A program made the translations under genes and the position numbers. 64,000 nt of DNA from NCBI GenBank assembly GCA_963706905.1, contig CAVPNY010000022.1:1-64000 (forward strand), written 5' to 3'. Under the pieces are notes generated by a model that saw only the letters and a list, made by a program, of their open reading frames with translations, did no database searches and was not told the DNA's origin. The stretch is from CAVPNY01 sp963706905 (GTDB taxonomy: Bacteria; Chloroflexota; Anaerolineae; Anaerolineales; UBA4823). This document shows, piece after piece, positions 8,596-18,300 of the stretch (within the stretch, counting starts at the first letter, position 1; each line of letters starts with the position of its first letter).

Positions 8596-10095
8596 ATGGT
8601 ACCCGATAAAACGGATCGTCTCCAGCTGACAATATTTCTCCTGTGCATCACCGTGCTACTCAGCGCGTGCAGTGGGATAAATCTCCCCAACCAGGCGACG
8701 AACGGAGAGGAGCAGGAAGGTAGTTCTGCGAATGTGGCGGGCGCTCCATCGATCAGCGAGCAAATAATTTATCCAGTCGATGGGTTGTTCGAAGAATTCT
8801 ACGAAGCATTGGGTGGACTGGAAGCGCTCGGGCCGGCAATCTCACCCCTCAACCGGGAGGGAACTCGCCAGCTTCAGTATGTTGAAAATGCGCTGATGGT
8901 TTATGATGCCTCGGCCACAAACAGCGATCGCTTCACACTGGCGCCATTGGGGCTGGATTTTGGGGTTGCCGAGCAACCGGCCGCAAATACACTCGATTCC
9001 GGGGGGCGATACGTTGGCGGGCATTTAATCTGGCCCGAGTTTGTGGCGAAGTATGATGCCCTGGGCGGCGTGCGCTTCGTGGGCGAGCCAATCACTGAGA
9101 CCCATTATAACCCTTCCAGGAATCGCACGGAGCAATATTTTGAGAATCTGGGTTTTTACCGTCTGGAGAATGACAAACCAGGTGTGGTACGCCTGATGGC
9201 CTATGGGGCTTTTTCTTGTGATTACCGCTGTCGTTACCAGCCACCCTCTGCCAGCATACCCAGTCGCCAGCAGCTCTTGCCAGAGCCCTTTCAAACCCAG
9301 GCTGATCGGCTGGGCTCGGTCTTTACCGGGCGCGCTTTAACCGATGTCCACCAGGCAGCCGACCTCAATCAAGAAGTCATCTTCGAAAATATGGTGCTAT
9401 ATTCCGATCGCGCCAGCCCGGATAAGGTTCTCGCTCGACCGATCGTGGAATTACTCGGATTCCTGGCGCATGTGCCAGTGGATCCGAGCGCCAATCCCTT
9501 GGTAGTTTTTTACGAGATCCAGGATGGTAAAGGCTACAACGTGCCGCGATTGTTTGAGAATTACCTTCAGCAGCACGGTGGGATCGAGTTTTCTGGTTTG
9601 CCGTTAAGCGAAGTCTTTCCGACCAAAACTGGCGCCTATCGCCAGTGTTTTGAAAATCTTTGCCTGGAATACGACACTCAGGCAACCCAGCCAGATCGGC
9701 TGATGCCAGTACCGCTTGGGGCGCGTTACAAAGAAGCGTTTTTCGATGAAGGCCTTGATTTCGAGAAGAGCCTTTCTGTCATGAATATTGACCTTCTTCC
9801 TGGGGAGGAATATGAATCGCTGCCCGCAGGCCAACCGCAAAGGATCTATGTGCTGGTGAGTGAGGATGGGCTTGGGTTGAAGAACCGTGAGCCAATCTTG
9901 ATCCTATCTAATCCAGATGGCACATCGCAAACCATATTCTTCCCCCCGACCGGTGTGGATGGGCGGACATCGGTGGAAATCCCTGGTATTCAGGCGCCAA
10001 ATTTCACATTGATCCCTTATTCAGTTTGCCTGTTGGGATTTGATGGTGAGCAGCGCTGCGTTCGAGATAATTTTCTGATCTGGAATTCCAAATAA
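8596..10095 (+). CDS. LGFP-repeat-like lipoprotein
   Basis: 499 residues. Signal IFLLCITVLLSAC gives a lipobox with Cys ~26. The extracellular part contains at least three ~55-residue units of the form Y-x-x-LGG-x-x-x-x-GPAI or GGVRFVGEPITE, each followed by a Q-Y-F-E-N-(L/M)-x-x-(Y/F) strand; this layout recalls the LGFP repeat found in cell-wall-associated proteins. A C-terminal beta domain (IYVLVSEDGLGLKN to ILIPYSVCL-type strands) closes the protein. It probably binds a cell-surface or extracellular polymer. A frameshifted paralogue follows at 10237. Confidence 0.75.
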   Translation: MVPDKTDRLQLTIFLLCITVLLSACSGINLPNQATNGEEQEGSSANVAGAPSISEQIIYPVDGLFEEFYEALGGLEALGPAISPLNREGTRQLQYVENALMVYDASATNSDRFTLAPLGLDFGVAEQPAANTLDSGGRYVGGHLIWPEFVAKYDALGGVRFVGEPITETHYNPSRNRTEQYFENLGFYRLENDKPGVVRLMAYGAFSCDYRCRYQPPSASIPSRQQLLPEPFQTQADRLGSVFTGRALTDVHQAADLNQEVIFENMVLYSDRASPDKVLARPIVELLGFLAHVPVDPSANPLVVFYEIQDGKGYNVPRLFENYLQQHGGIEFSGLPLSEVFPTKTGAYRQCFENLCLEYDTQATQPDRLMPVPLGARYKEAFFDEGLDFEKSLSVMNIDLLPGEEYESLPAGQPQRIYVLVSEDGLGLKNREPILILSNPDGTSQTIFFPPTGVDGRTSVEIPGIQAPNFTLIPYSVCLLGFDGEQRCVRDNFLIWNSK

Positions 10096-10236
10096 GGTAG
10101 CAGTATAATTGTTCTAACAAATCGACGCGAACCGGATCGATGACGGTTTCTCGGTTGTGTCTGCATTTCCTGCTGAAGACGATCATGGTGGAAAGTCTTC
10201 TGCAATTCTCACCCCTGCCTTTGATCTGGCCTGAGA

Positions 10237-11890
10237 ATGCATAAATCATTATCCTTCATCGTCATCATCTTATTTGCAGTTCTTGTAAGTGCCTGTAACC
10301 TACCCGTTTCTCAAGAAAACACCCCTCCAAATCCCTCCCAACCCGATAACTTTTTTGTAGAGTCCTATCCTGTCGATCCAGTGTTCCAGGGGTTATATGA
10401 CTTCCTGGGTGGAGAGACGATGGTCGGCCCGGCGATCGCACCTATGATAGAATCCGGCGATCTCAAGACCCAGTACTTCCAGGCAGCTCAGATGGTTTAT
10501 GACCCGTTAGCCCCCGAGAGCGACCGTTTTCAGCTCAGAGTCGCTCGGACGGATATTAGGCGTTGCCGAATCATCGGTGAAGGATCCAGGACGGCCAGGA
10601 TCGCGCTTCATGAACGGGCACGTCATCCTGGACGAGTTTGTGCCAATGTACAAGCAGCTTGGTGGGGCGCGTTTTGTCGGGAGACCTTTGACGGAAGGAC
10701 GTCACAATCCGGACAAAAATCGCATTGAACAATATTTCGAAAACCTGGGCTTCTACCGCCTGGTGGACGAAGAACCAGGGATTGTCCATTTGATGGCGTA
10801 TGGAGCGATGGCCTGCCCAGAGGGTTGCCGGGCGCAACCACCTTCAGCCAGCATCCCCAGCCTCAAGGCCTACTTACCACAGCCTTTTTCGACGGCTGCC
10901 TCCAGCTTAGGATTGGATTTCACTGGACTCACCCTTTCAGGCCCGCAGCCTGGGGAGGATGGGAACATGGAGGTGATCTTCGAGAACCTGGTTTTAATGT
11001 TGGATTCAGATGAAGAGGCCATTGGAATGCCGGAAGTGTTGAAGTTCCAACTCTGGCTGCCGAAGATATTTTCGAATATTCCTAATGTCCAGAAAAATAC
11101 TATCACTTTCCAAAACTGGCTGCCGGTAACTGTAAAGATCATTTCAGGCGATCGCGTGGTAGCTCAGGTCGAGGTGGTCAATCCGCTGTGGTTTCCGCTG
11201 GTGCTGCGCAGCCAGGCAGATCGATTAAGCGGGTTGCATTTGCGACCGATTGTCCAGATGCTGGGAATTGAACCGGAACCTCCACAGACGCCCAACAACG
11301 ACCCGATGTATGTCTTTTACCCCACCGAGGGCGAGCTGGGGCATCATGTGCCGGTGATCCTTGATGACTACCTGAAACGCTATGGAGGTATCTCGGTAGT
11401 CGGTAATCCGATTACGGAGGTTCGCGATTTGCATGATGGCAATTATCGTCAGTGTTTTACAAACTTATGTATCGATTTTTCATTTGAAGAGGGTTTTCAG
11501 GCGCGTCCAGCACCGCTGGGATTGGGATATAAAGAGATGTATCCACCAGACCAGCGCTTCGAGCCGAAATGGGAGGAGCAGGATAATTATCGCCTGAGTG
11601 TTTACGAGGAGAAACCCATTGTTATCCCAGGCGATGTCGAGAAAATTCTGGTGGTTGTCACAAAAGATGCGCTCCCGCTGGCAGATCAGATCCCAGAATT
11701 GACGATTACACTGCCGGATGGTACACAGCGAGGATATAAATTAGAACCGACAGATCACCTGGGGTCTACGTCATTCGTGTTCCCGCTCATTCAGGCAAAA
11801 CCTGCTACCCTGATCCTTTACAAGGTCTGTCTGCCTCTCCCGGATGGAGAGGACTTATGCGTCGAGGATAATTACCTGGTTTGGAAATAA
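10237..11890 (+). CDS. LGFP-repeat-like lipoprotein paralogue, frameshifted
   Basis: Reads in two frames: 10237-~10535 (lipoprotein signal IILFAVLVSAC, then YPVDPVFQGLYDFLGG and GPAIAPM) and ~10535-11890 (LGRILGVAE, FVPMYKQLGGARFVGRPLTE and the rest). The paralogue shows that SDRFQL should be followed by x-x-LGxxxGVAE, placing a one-base insertion (or two-base loss) near 10535. Otherwise it is collinear with the preceding gene through the final VCLPLPDGEDLCVEDNYLVW. A segment around 11030-11200 (LWLPKIFSNIPNVQKN) has no counterpart in the sister gene. Either recently inactivated or a sequence error. Confidence 0.7.
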
Positions 11891-11915
11891 GGGAAACCGG
11901 GCAGAGCCTGGGAGA

Positions 11916-14747
11916 TCAACGAGAAACGGATAATTTGATGACTTTACTCTGGCCATCCAACGTCAGGCGGGCAAAGTGATGGTGCCATTGAGATTTTCCT
12001 GCTGGACCAGCCTTGGCCTGGATGGATTTACTTAATGTAACCACGCTGCGATGGGGGTCAAATTCAGGACGGGACTTCGCCCCAAAGTAATAAGATGGAC
12101 AGGTGTGACCTTCACCGGTGCATCCTGCATGAGCCAGGCTGTAGGTCAACTGTGCATCTTGCATCCCCGGCAGGTATTGAGCGACAACCGATTTGACCTG
12201 GGCAAGGACTTCAGGGGGAACCTGGTAATTTGCCGGCGAGGAATGGGCAACCAATGTCCCTTCCGGGCGATCTTCGGTTGCCCGCTCGCATACTGTGCGG
12301 ATGTCCGCCGAACGGACTACCGGACGCAGGACAGCTTTTGTCCGGGGAGCTGACTGAGGGAAGTTGGCTAGGGGATCACCGTAAAGGACAAAAGAGATCA
12401 GGGTTTTCTGATCCTCGCCATCCAGGTATCCCTGGCGGCGATGCATCTCCCGCGCCAGGTGGATTTTTGCCCGGCGCAGCGCTTCTCCCGCAGCCAGGCC
12501 TTCCCGCAGGTATTTCCAAAATGCGTGCCCGAGCAAATCGCCAGCGATTAAGGGAGTGGTGATTGATCCATAGGCTGTGCAGGTGGACCCTACCACTGCC
12601 TGGCTGCCAGAGGCCAGGAATTTCAGAGCCAGGGCTTCTTCTATATCTTTTTTAAGGATATGGGCGCCATAACAGGCCTCGCTGAACACAACCTGAGGCG
12701 CGCGCCCACTGTTGACCACGTCCTGCGGGCGCAGGGCGACCGGGTAATCAGGCAAAGCGGCAGGATCAGCCGGGTCGCGCTGCCCATACCACTCGCTGGA
12801 ATCGGGCAGGCCGTGCAGGTTGAAGTAACCCAGGCGGGCGGCAGGGAAGCGATTGACCTTTGGTTTTGCAGGCGCAGCGGTCTCAATCGACTGAGTCGGC
12901 GGTGAGACCAGCATGGCGTGGGGGTCGCCAATCGGCCGAAAAACGGACAGCGAGGCGCGCCGCCAGATGGAGGCTGTGTATCCCCAGCTGTGCTGAGGTT
13001 CCTTGTGCCGGATGGACAGGCGTGAACGCAAACCGGCCCACCAGCGCTGTAACCAGGGCTCGCGATGGGCAAGCGCGGTGTGCCGGGCTGAGATTTTTTT
13101 CAAAACTTCCAGCAATGGCCAGGGATTGCTCGAAGCGCCTCCCGGCAATCTCCCGACTGGCCATTCTGGCACAAAGTAATTCTCATCGCGGGTAGCATAG
13201 GGGCTATCGGATGGCACGTCGGCGTCAATGTCGTCGACTGGATTCGGCAGATGGTGGAACGGTACGATCTCGGGGCCGCCGATGATCATCACTGCACCAA
13301 CCATCTCACCCTGGCGACCCAGGACAGCGTCCAGGTCGACCAAAGCCAGTTTAATCGACCAGGGATCGTCAGCTTTGGCGGGTTTCAGGCTCAGGGTGGA
13401 CATGCAATCAGCATCATCGGCGTAAATCAGCAGGGCGCTCCAATCGCGCCGGCTGGAAATGGCAGTCGCCAGGTGTTTCAGTTCTTTATCAATCAGCGCA
13501 AATCCCTCAGCGCCGTATTGTTTGATCAGACCCAGCCGGGTGGTGATCAGAACGTAAACGGGGAAACGACCATCGGCACGCGCCAGCTGGTTTCGATTCA
13601 AATTCAGGGCAACCCGCTCTAATTCGGATTGAACAGAGCGCAGGGTCTCAGGAATATTGTAAGGAACATGCTCTGGCATCGATTTGGGCTGGGAGACTAC
13701 ATGCTGCGCGGTGACCGCGAAGGCCGCGCCGAGGGTGATGACCTCGGTAGGATTCAGGCGCGAAGGGCGGGTAGTTCCCCCGACCAGCGTTGGAACGGTA
13801 TCAGCAATGGATTCCTCCGACAGAGGCTCCAGTGAGGTCAGTGGCGATGTCGCGGCCAGATCTGGATCAGGTTGGGGGGGTGTCTGGTTGATCGCCGACT
13901 CAAATGGCAGGCTGTTCCATCCCAGGGCAGCTGCGACGTCTGCAGGGAGAGCCAATTCGAGAGGAGCCTCCAGACGATCCGGCCACAAGTTGCGATAGGG
14001 GTGATCGCCTCCCCATAATCGGGAGGCGACCTGCCCGGTGACATCCTGCGCGGAGGCCTGGTGCAGCAAAATAACTGCCTTGTCCGAATCTCCGCCTTCC
14101 ATCAGCACACTGGCCAATACCAGGGAGGGGACAAGGCTGGCAGGAAATTGCTGGTGATAGTGCTCAGCCAGTGCCTGTAAGCCGCGCGCGGGGATATTCA
14201 ACCGCACAGCCACTTGAAGGTGGAGCGCGGCTACCAGAGGCGGGATGGGTTCAGCCAGCAAGGCATTATGGACATGATCTTCTGCAACATGCAAATCACC
14301 AAGCAGCATAGCCGCGCGCGCCTGGCGCAAGCTGTTGGCCCAACTTGGGAGTGTCGTGCGGTTGCGTTCAACGCCGCCCAGGGCATGGTTGGCTGCCAGG
14401 CTGTCCGCGAACAGGAAGGCCTCCTGTGAGGAGGGGACAGGGGGTTGAGCCGCGCTTTGAAACAGCCGGATGATGCCTTTCCATGCTTCCTGGTCCTCTG
14501 CATCGACCTGAATGATGCTCTCAAGGATGCTCAATGCATGTTTGCTCTGGCCAGCCTGATGCAGCGCCCTGGCGTACAGGTTCTTTACTGGCAAATCGCC
14601 GGGATAATATGCCAGCCAGCTGTAGGCGGCGTGCCGGGCAAATCGTGTAGAGCCTACCGAAATGGCTGTGCGTAAGATGGTGATCAGCTCTTGGCGGGAG
14701 GTAAGCTGCCAGGGTGAAAAGTAAGGGGGCATGGAGGATGGCATCAT
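11916..14747 (-). CDS. TPR-fused C25/caspase-like cysteine peptidase
   Basis: 943 residues, no signal peptide. Residues ~1-240 hold TPR-like helical pairs (LYARALHQAGQSKHALSILE). A Pro-rich spacer (~290-350) leads to an alpha/beta domain: VYVLITTRLGLIKQYG, AVMIIGGPEIVPF, then GYFNLHGL with His645 and VVFSEACYGA with Cys692. This His-Cys order with a following VVGSTCTAYG strand and an LYGDP motif is that of the gingipain (C25)/CHAT/caspase clan. A C-terminal ~130-residue tail with two close Cys (HAGCTGEGHTC) is unassigned. Last gene of the 12-gene minus-strand run; it starts 9 bp after the TPR gene. Substrate unknown. Confidence 0.75.
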   Translation of the reverse strand: MMPSSMPPYFSPWQLTSRQELITILRTAISVGSTRFARHAAYSWLAYYPGDLPVKNLYARALHQAGQSKHALSILESIIQVDAEDQEAWKGIIRLFQSAAQPPVPSSQEAFLFADSLAANHALGGVERNRTTLPSWANSLRQARAAMLLGDLHVAEDHVHNALLAEPIPPLVAALHLQVAVRLNIPARGLQALAEHYHQQFPASLVPSLVLASVLMEGGDSDKAVILLHQASAQDVTGQVASRLWGGDHPYRNLWPDRLEAPLELALPADVAAALGWNSLPFESAINQTPPQPDPDLAATSPLTSLEPLSEESIADTVPTLVGGTTRPSRLNPTEVITLGAAFAVTAQHVVSQPKSMPEHVPYNIPETLRSVQSELERVALNLNRNQLARADGRFPVYVLITTRLGLIKQYGAEGFALIDKELKHLATAISSRRDWSALLIYADDADCMSTLSLKPAKADDPWSIKLALVDLDAVLGRQGEMVGAVMIIGGPEIVPFHHLPNPVDDIDADVPSDSPYATRDENYFVPEWPVGRLPGGASSNPWPLLEVLKKISARHTALAHREPWLQRWWAGLRSRLSIRHKEPQHSWGYTASIWRRASLSVFRPIGDPHAMLVSPPTQSIETAAPAKPKVNRFPAARLGYFNLHGLPDSSEWYGQRDPADPAALPDYPVALRPQDVVNSGRAPQVVFSEACYGAHILKKDIEEALALKFLASGSQAVVGSTCTAYGSITTPLIAGDLLGHAFWKYLREGLAAGEALRRAKIHLAREMHRRQGYLDGEDQKTLISFVLYGDPLANFPQSAPRTKAVLRPVVRSADIRTVCERATEDRPEGTLVAHSSPANYQVPPEVLAQVKSVVAQYLPGMQDAQLTYSLAHAGCTGEGHTCPSYYFGAKSRPEFDPHRSVVTLSKSIQAKAGPAGKSQWHHHFARLTLDGQSKVIKLSVSR

Positions 14748-14756
14748 AGGTTGTCT

Positions 14757-15353
14757 CTAGGCGTCTACCGGAACGGGTCGGCGGCTGTGCACCAGGTTGA
14801 GTGCGACCAGGGCCGCCAGCTGGCGGTGGATCACCAGGTCATCAGGGGCTAACTCGGCTGCTCGCCGAAGCATGGTCTCAGCGCCGGGATAATCGCGGCC
14901 GGCTTTACAGGCCAGGCTGGCCTGATAGAACGGTCGAGGATCCTCGGGCGCGACCTGGATGGCTTTCTGGTAAGTTTGGATGGCCAATGTGTTCTGACGG
15001 CGTTCTAATTGCGTCTCTCCCAGGTCCAGGTAAACCTCCAGCTGGTCTGGGGCAAGCCGGACGGCTTCACTAAATTGGTGGATGGCCTGATCGAGCTGAC
15101 CGGTTTGCCTCAGCAGCCGGCCGAGCAGGTGATGCAAGCCGGCCAGCTCACGCGGTCGCAAGGCATGGCTTCCGCCGCGCAAGGCGCGCTGGGCAGTGCG
15201 GATGGCCTCATCTAATTCATTGTTATCCGCCAGAGATTTCGCCAGGGGAGCCAGGACTGCCGGATCATCCGGGTACCGGTCGGCCAGGGCTTGCAATGCG
15301 GCCAGGGTGGCCGAAGGACCGTGCAGGCTTTCCAGGATGGCGGTCTGCTCCAA
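14757..15353 (-). CDS. Tetratricopeptide-repeat protein, small
   Basis: 198 residues built almost wholly of TPR units: DDPAVLAPLAKSLADNNELDEAIRTAQRAL (split here only by eye), LGRLLRQTGQLDQAIHQFSEAV, YLDLGETQLERRQNTLAIQTYQKAI, then FYQASLACKAGRDYPGAETMLRRA. No signal or membrane segment, so probably a cytoplasmic scaffold. It lies between the giant TPR protein (16 bp upstream) and the C25-like peptidase (9 bp downstream) and is presumably made with both. Confidence 0.85.
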   Translation of the reverse strand: MEQTAILESLHGPSATLAALQALADRYPDDPAVLAPLAKSLADNNELDEAIRTAQRALRGGSHALRPRELAGLHHLLGRLLRQTGQLDQAIHQFSEAVRLAPDQLEVYLDLGETQLERRQNTLAIQTYQKAIQVAPEDPRPFYQASLACKAGRDYPGAETMLRRAAELAPDDLVIHRQLAALVALNLVHSRRPVPVDA

Positions 15354-15369
15354 AAGTAGCGGCAGAGGA

Positions 15370-18300
15370 TCAGTCCGCCAGCGGGATGCCCTTTTCGACG
15401 ACTTGCATGGCCTGATCAGTCTGACCGAGGCGGTGCAAAGCCTGGGCGTACAGGTGGAGCGCTACCGGGTGGTCTGGCTGAAGATTGAGGGCCTGCTCAG
15501 CGCAGGTCCGGGCTTTGATCGGATCATCCATCTGGATAGCGATATCCGCGCGCAGGATCAGGGGGGGAAGCTGGTCTGGGGCCGCGGCGATCGCATCCTG
15601 GGCACGATTGGCGGCTTTTTGTAGTTCACCAGAGGATAAGTAGGCTGAAGCCAATGCCAGGTGCCCTTCGGCCTGCTCTGGAGCGATCTTCACAGCTTGT
15701 TCAAGCGCAGCAATTGCCTGGTTTGGCTGGCTGGTTTGCAGGTGGGCTTTGCCCAAGGCCAGGTAGTGGGGTAAATAGCCTGGCTCGTAGGCGACGGCTT
15801 TTTCGAGGTGGGAGATAGCGGTGGGTGTGTCGCCGCTTTCCAGGTAAAAGCTGGCTGCCTGGGCATGCCAGCGCGGCTCATCGGGCCAGAAGGAGAGCGC
15901 GGTAAGGATGGCATGTTGGGCCAGCGCTAAATTCCCGCTGATACCGGCGAGCCGGGAGAGCACGGCATGGTAAAGTGGTTGGTGAGGCCGCTGATCGATT
16001 GCCGACTGGACCGCCGTCAGGGAGTCATTAATATCCTCCAAACGACGACCTTTGAAGCCTTTCGATACCGCGACCTGGACCAGGATGGCTGGATGAGAAG
16101 GTGTACCCTGGTATTTTTCAAGGATGGCAGAGTAAGCTTGATTGACCGCCACCAGATCGCCCCCGTGAGCGATCTGCCCCAACCAGGCAGCGTCATCATC
16201 CGGACACTGGCGTAATTCACCGAGGGCTTGCAGGCTTTCAGAACCGGGCTGGAAGATTGCCTTGCCGCGCGCCTCCCAACGCAGGTAGAGACGCGGCGGG
16301 GCAGCTCGCAGATCATCTGGCAATCGGTTGAATGCCGACTGAAGTGCGGATTGAAAAGCCTGGGAGGAATTTTGATCAAGGACTGTGACGCCGGGTGCAT
16401 GGGCCAGGCAGTCCAGAGCCTGGCAGAATCTCTGGTATTCCGCACGCCGGATAAATACGCGGGCCAGATGTAAGGCAGGCAGGGGTTCGTGGTCTGCCTG
16501 GGCAGAGGCGCGCTCCAGCATGTTTAATGCTGTTTCCCATTGTTCCAGGTCAATCGCGGCCAGTCCCAGGGCCAGCAAGTCGTTTGCCTGGGATGAAAGG
16601 ATGCTATCGTTAGTGGTCGGTTGGTTCTCTAATTCTGCGAGGGCGTGATGCAATGTCTGGAGAGCAACAGGTTGATCGCCGCGTCTAAAAGCCAGGCGTG
16701 ATTGAAGAGCCTGGACGCGCAATGTGGTGGGGGCATGCTCAATCGCCCGGGTCAAGGCATCTGCGGCTGCAATTTCCTCATCCTCATCGAGAGCCAGCTC
16801 TGCAGCGATGCAAAAGTAGACTGCCTGGTCTGCGGGTTGGAAGGATTTGGCCTCGTTAGACTGGCTCCAGCCCTCGGCGCAGCCAAATTGATCGAGTGTG
16901 GATTGAGACTTTCCGCTCAAGGATCTGATGGCAAGTTCGGGTTGGAGAAGCGCCCGGTTGAGATCCGCAGCCAAGCCACGCGCAATGCGAGTGATCGGGT
17001 GATTGGGCGCGTCTTGGGCACAAGCTGAAGCAGCATCCGCATGCAGGAGAGCTGCGCTCAAATCACCCTGGGCGCGGAGGAGAGCCGCCAGGTGCAGGTG
17101 GAAGGCGGGATTGCCTGGCTGCAGGTTAAGGGCATGTTCCAGGCTTGCCTGAGCAGCCTGGGAGCGCCCGAATTTGTTCTGCAGGCTGGCTTTATAGAAA
17201 TGGAAGGAAGCGCTTGCAGGATCTACCTCGATGGCCTTTTGAATTGTTTCGAGAGCCTTGGGGAGATCGCCCGTTTGCTCGTAAAGTCCAGCCAGACGCT
17301 GAAGTAGGTGTGCGTCGGCAACGGATTGCGCAGCACAAGCCTGCTCGAGAGCTCTGATGGCAGCCGGTAGTTCGCCCAAGGTGATCAAACCGTCCGCGGC
17401 CTGCGCCAGATTTTCGGTGGATGCACGCGGGTTATCGATGACTTGTTGGAAGGCCTGCTGGGCAGCCCTGGGATCAGAAACCTGGAGCAGCAGCTCTCCC
17501 AGGCGCAAAGCCAGGCCAGCATCACTCGGGTCCAACTGCATTGCCCGATTCAGAGCGGGAATGGCTTCGGCGCGGGCATTGATCTGAGTACACAGCCTGG
17601 CGAACCAGGATAGGGTTTCGATATCATCAGGGGCGATCTGGACGGTCGCCTGGGCAGACTGCAAGGCTTCTTCTGGCAGGTGAATGGCTGCGTATGCTTC
17701 CGCCAGAATCCGGTGGATCTGCGGGTTGAGCGGCTCGGTGCGGGAGTCTTCCTGCAGGGCGGCGATGGCGATCTCGGGTTGGTTCAGCCCTAACGCCACT
17801 CGAGCCATCCCCAGGGAAAGGCGGACGTGCCAGCCAGGAGTGGAGGCCAGTCCGGATTCGAGCGCCTGGGAGAAAGTGTTCAGGGAGGACTGCAGGTTTC
17901 CGGCGGCCTCATAAGCCTCAGCCAGTAAAGCCTGGGCGGTCAGGCGGGTGGTTGGGAGATCGTCTGCCTGAGCGTCCTGGGAAGCGATAATTTCCAGGGC
18001 TTGAAGCAAGGCCTGGATGGCATCCGCGGGGTTTTCTTTGAGCGTAAGCAGAGTCTGCGCATAGTCAATATAGGGATGGGGATCGGTGGGGCTGGCGCCA
18101 ACTGCCACCGTTAGAGGTGCCAGGGCAGCTTGCAGACCTCCGGTTGCCAGCAGAGTTTTCCCATGAGCGTGGGCTAATCCGGGGTAGGATGGGTAGATCT
18201 GGTAGGCAGTTTCGTACACCCGGTTCGCCAGATCGACGTGACCGAGCTTGAGCAAGATCTGGCCATAAGCCAGGGCGATCTGGCAAAGGAGTTCCCGATC

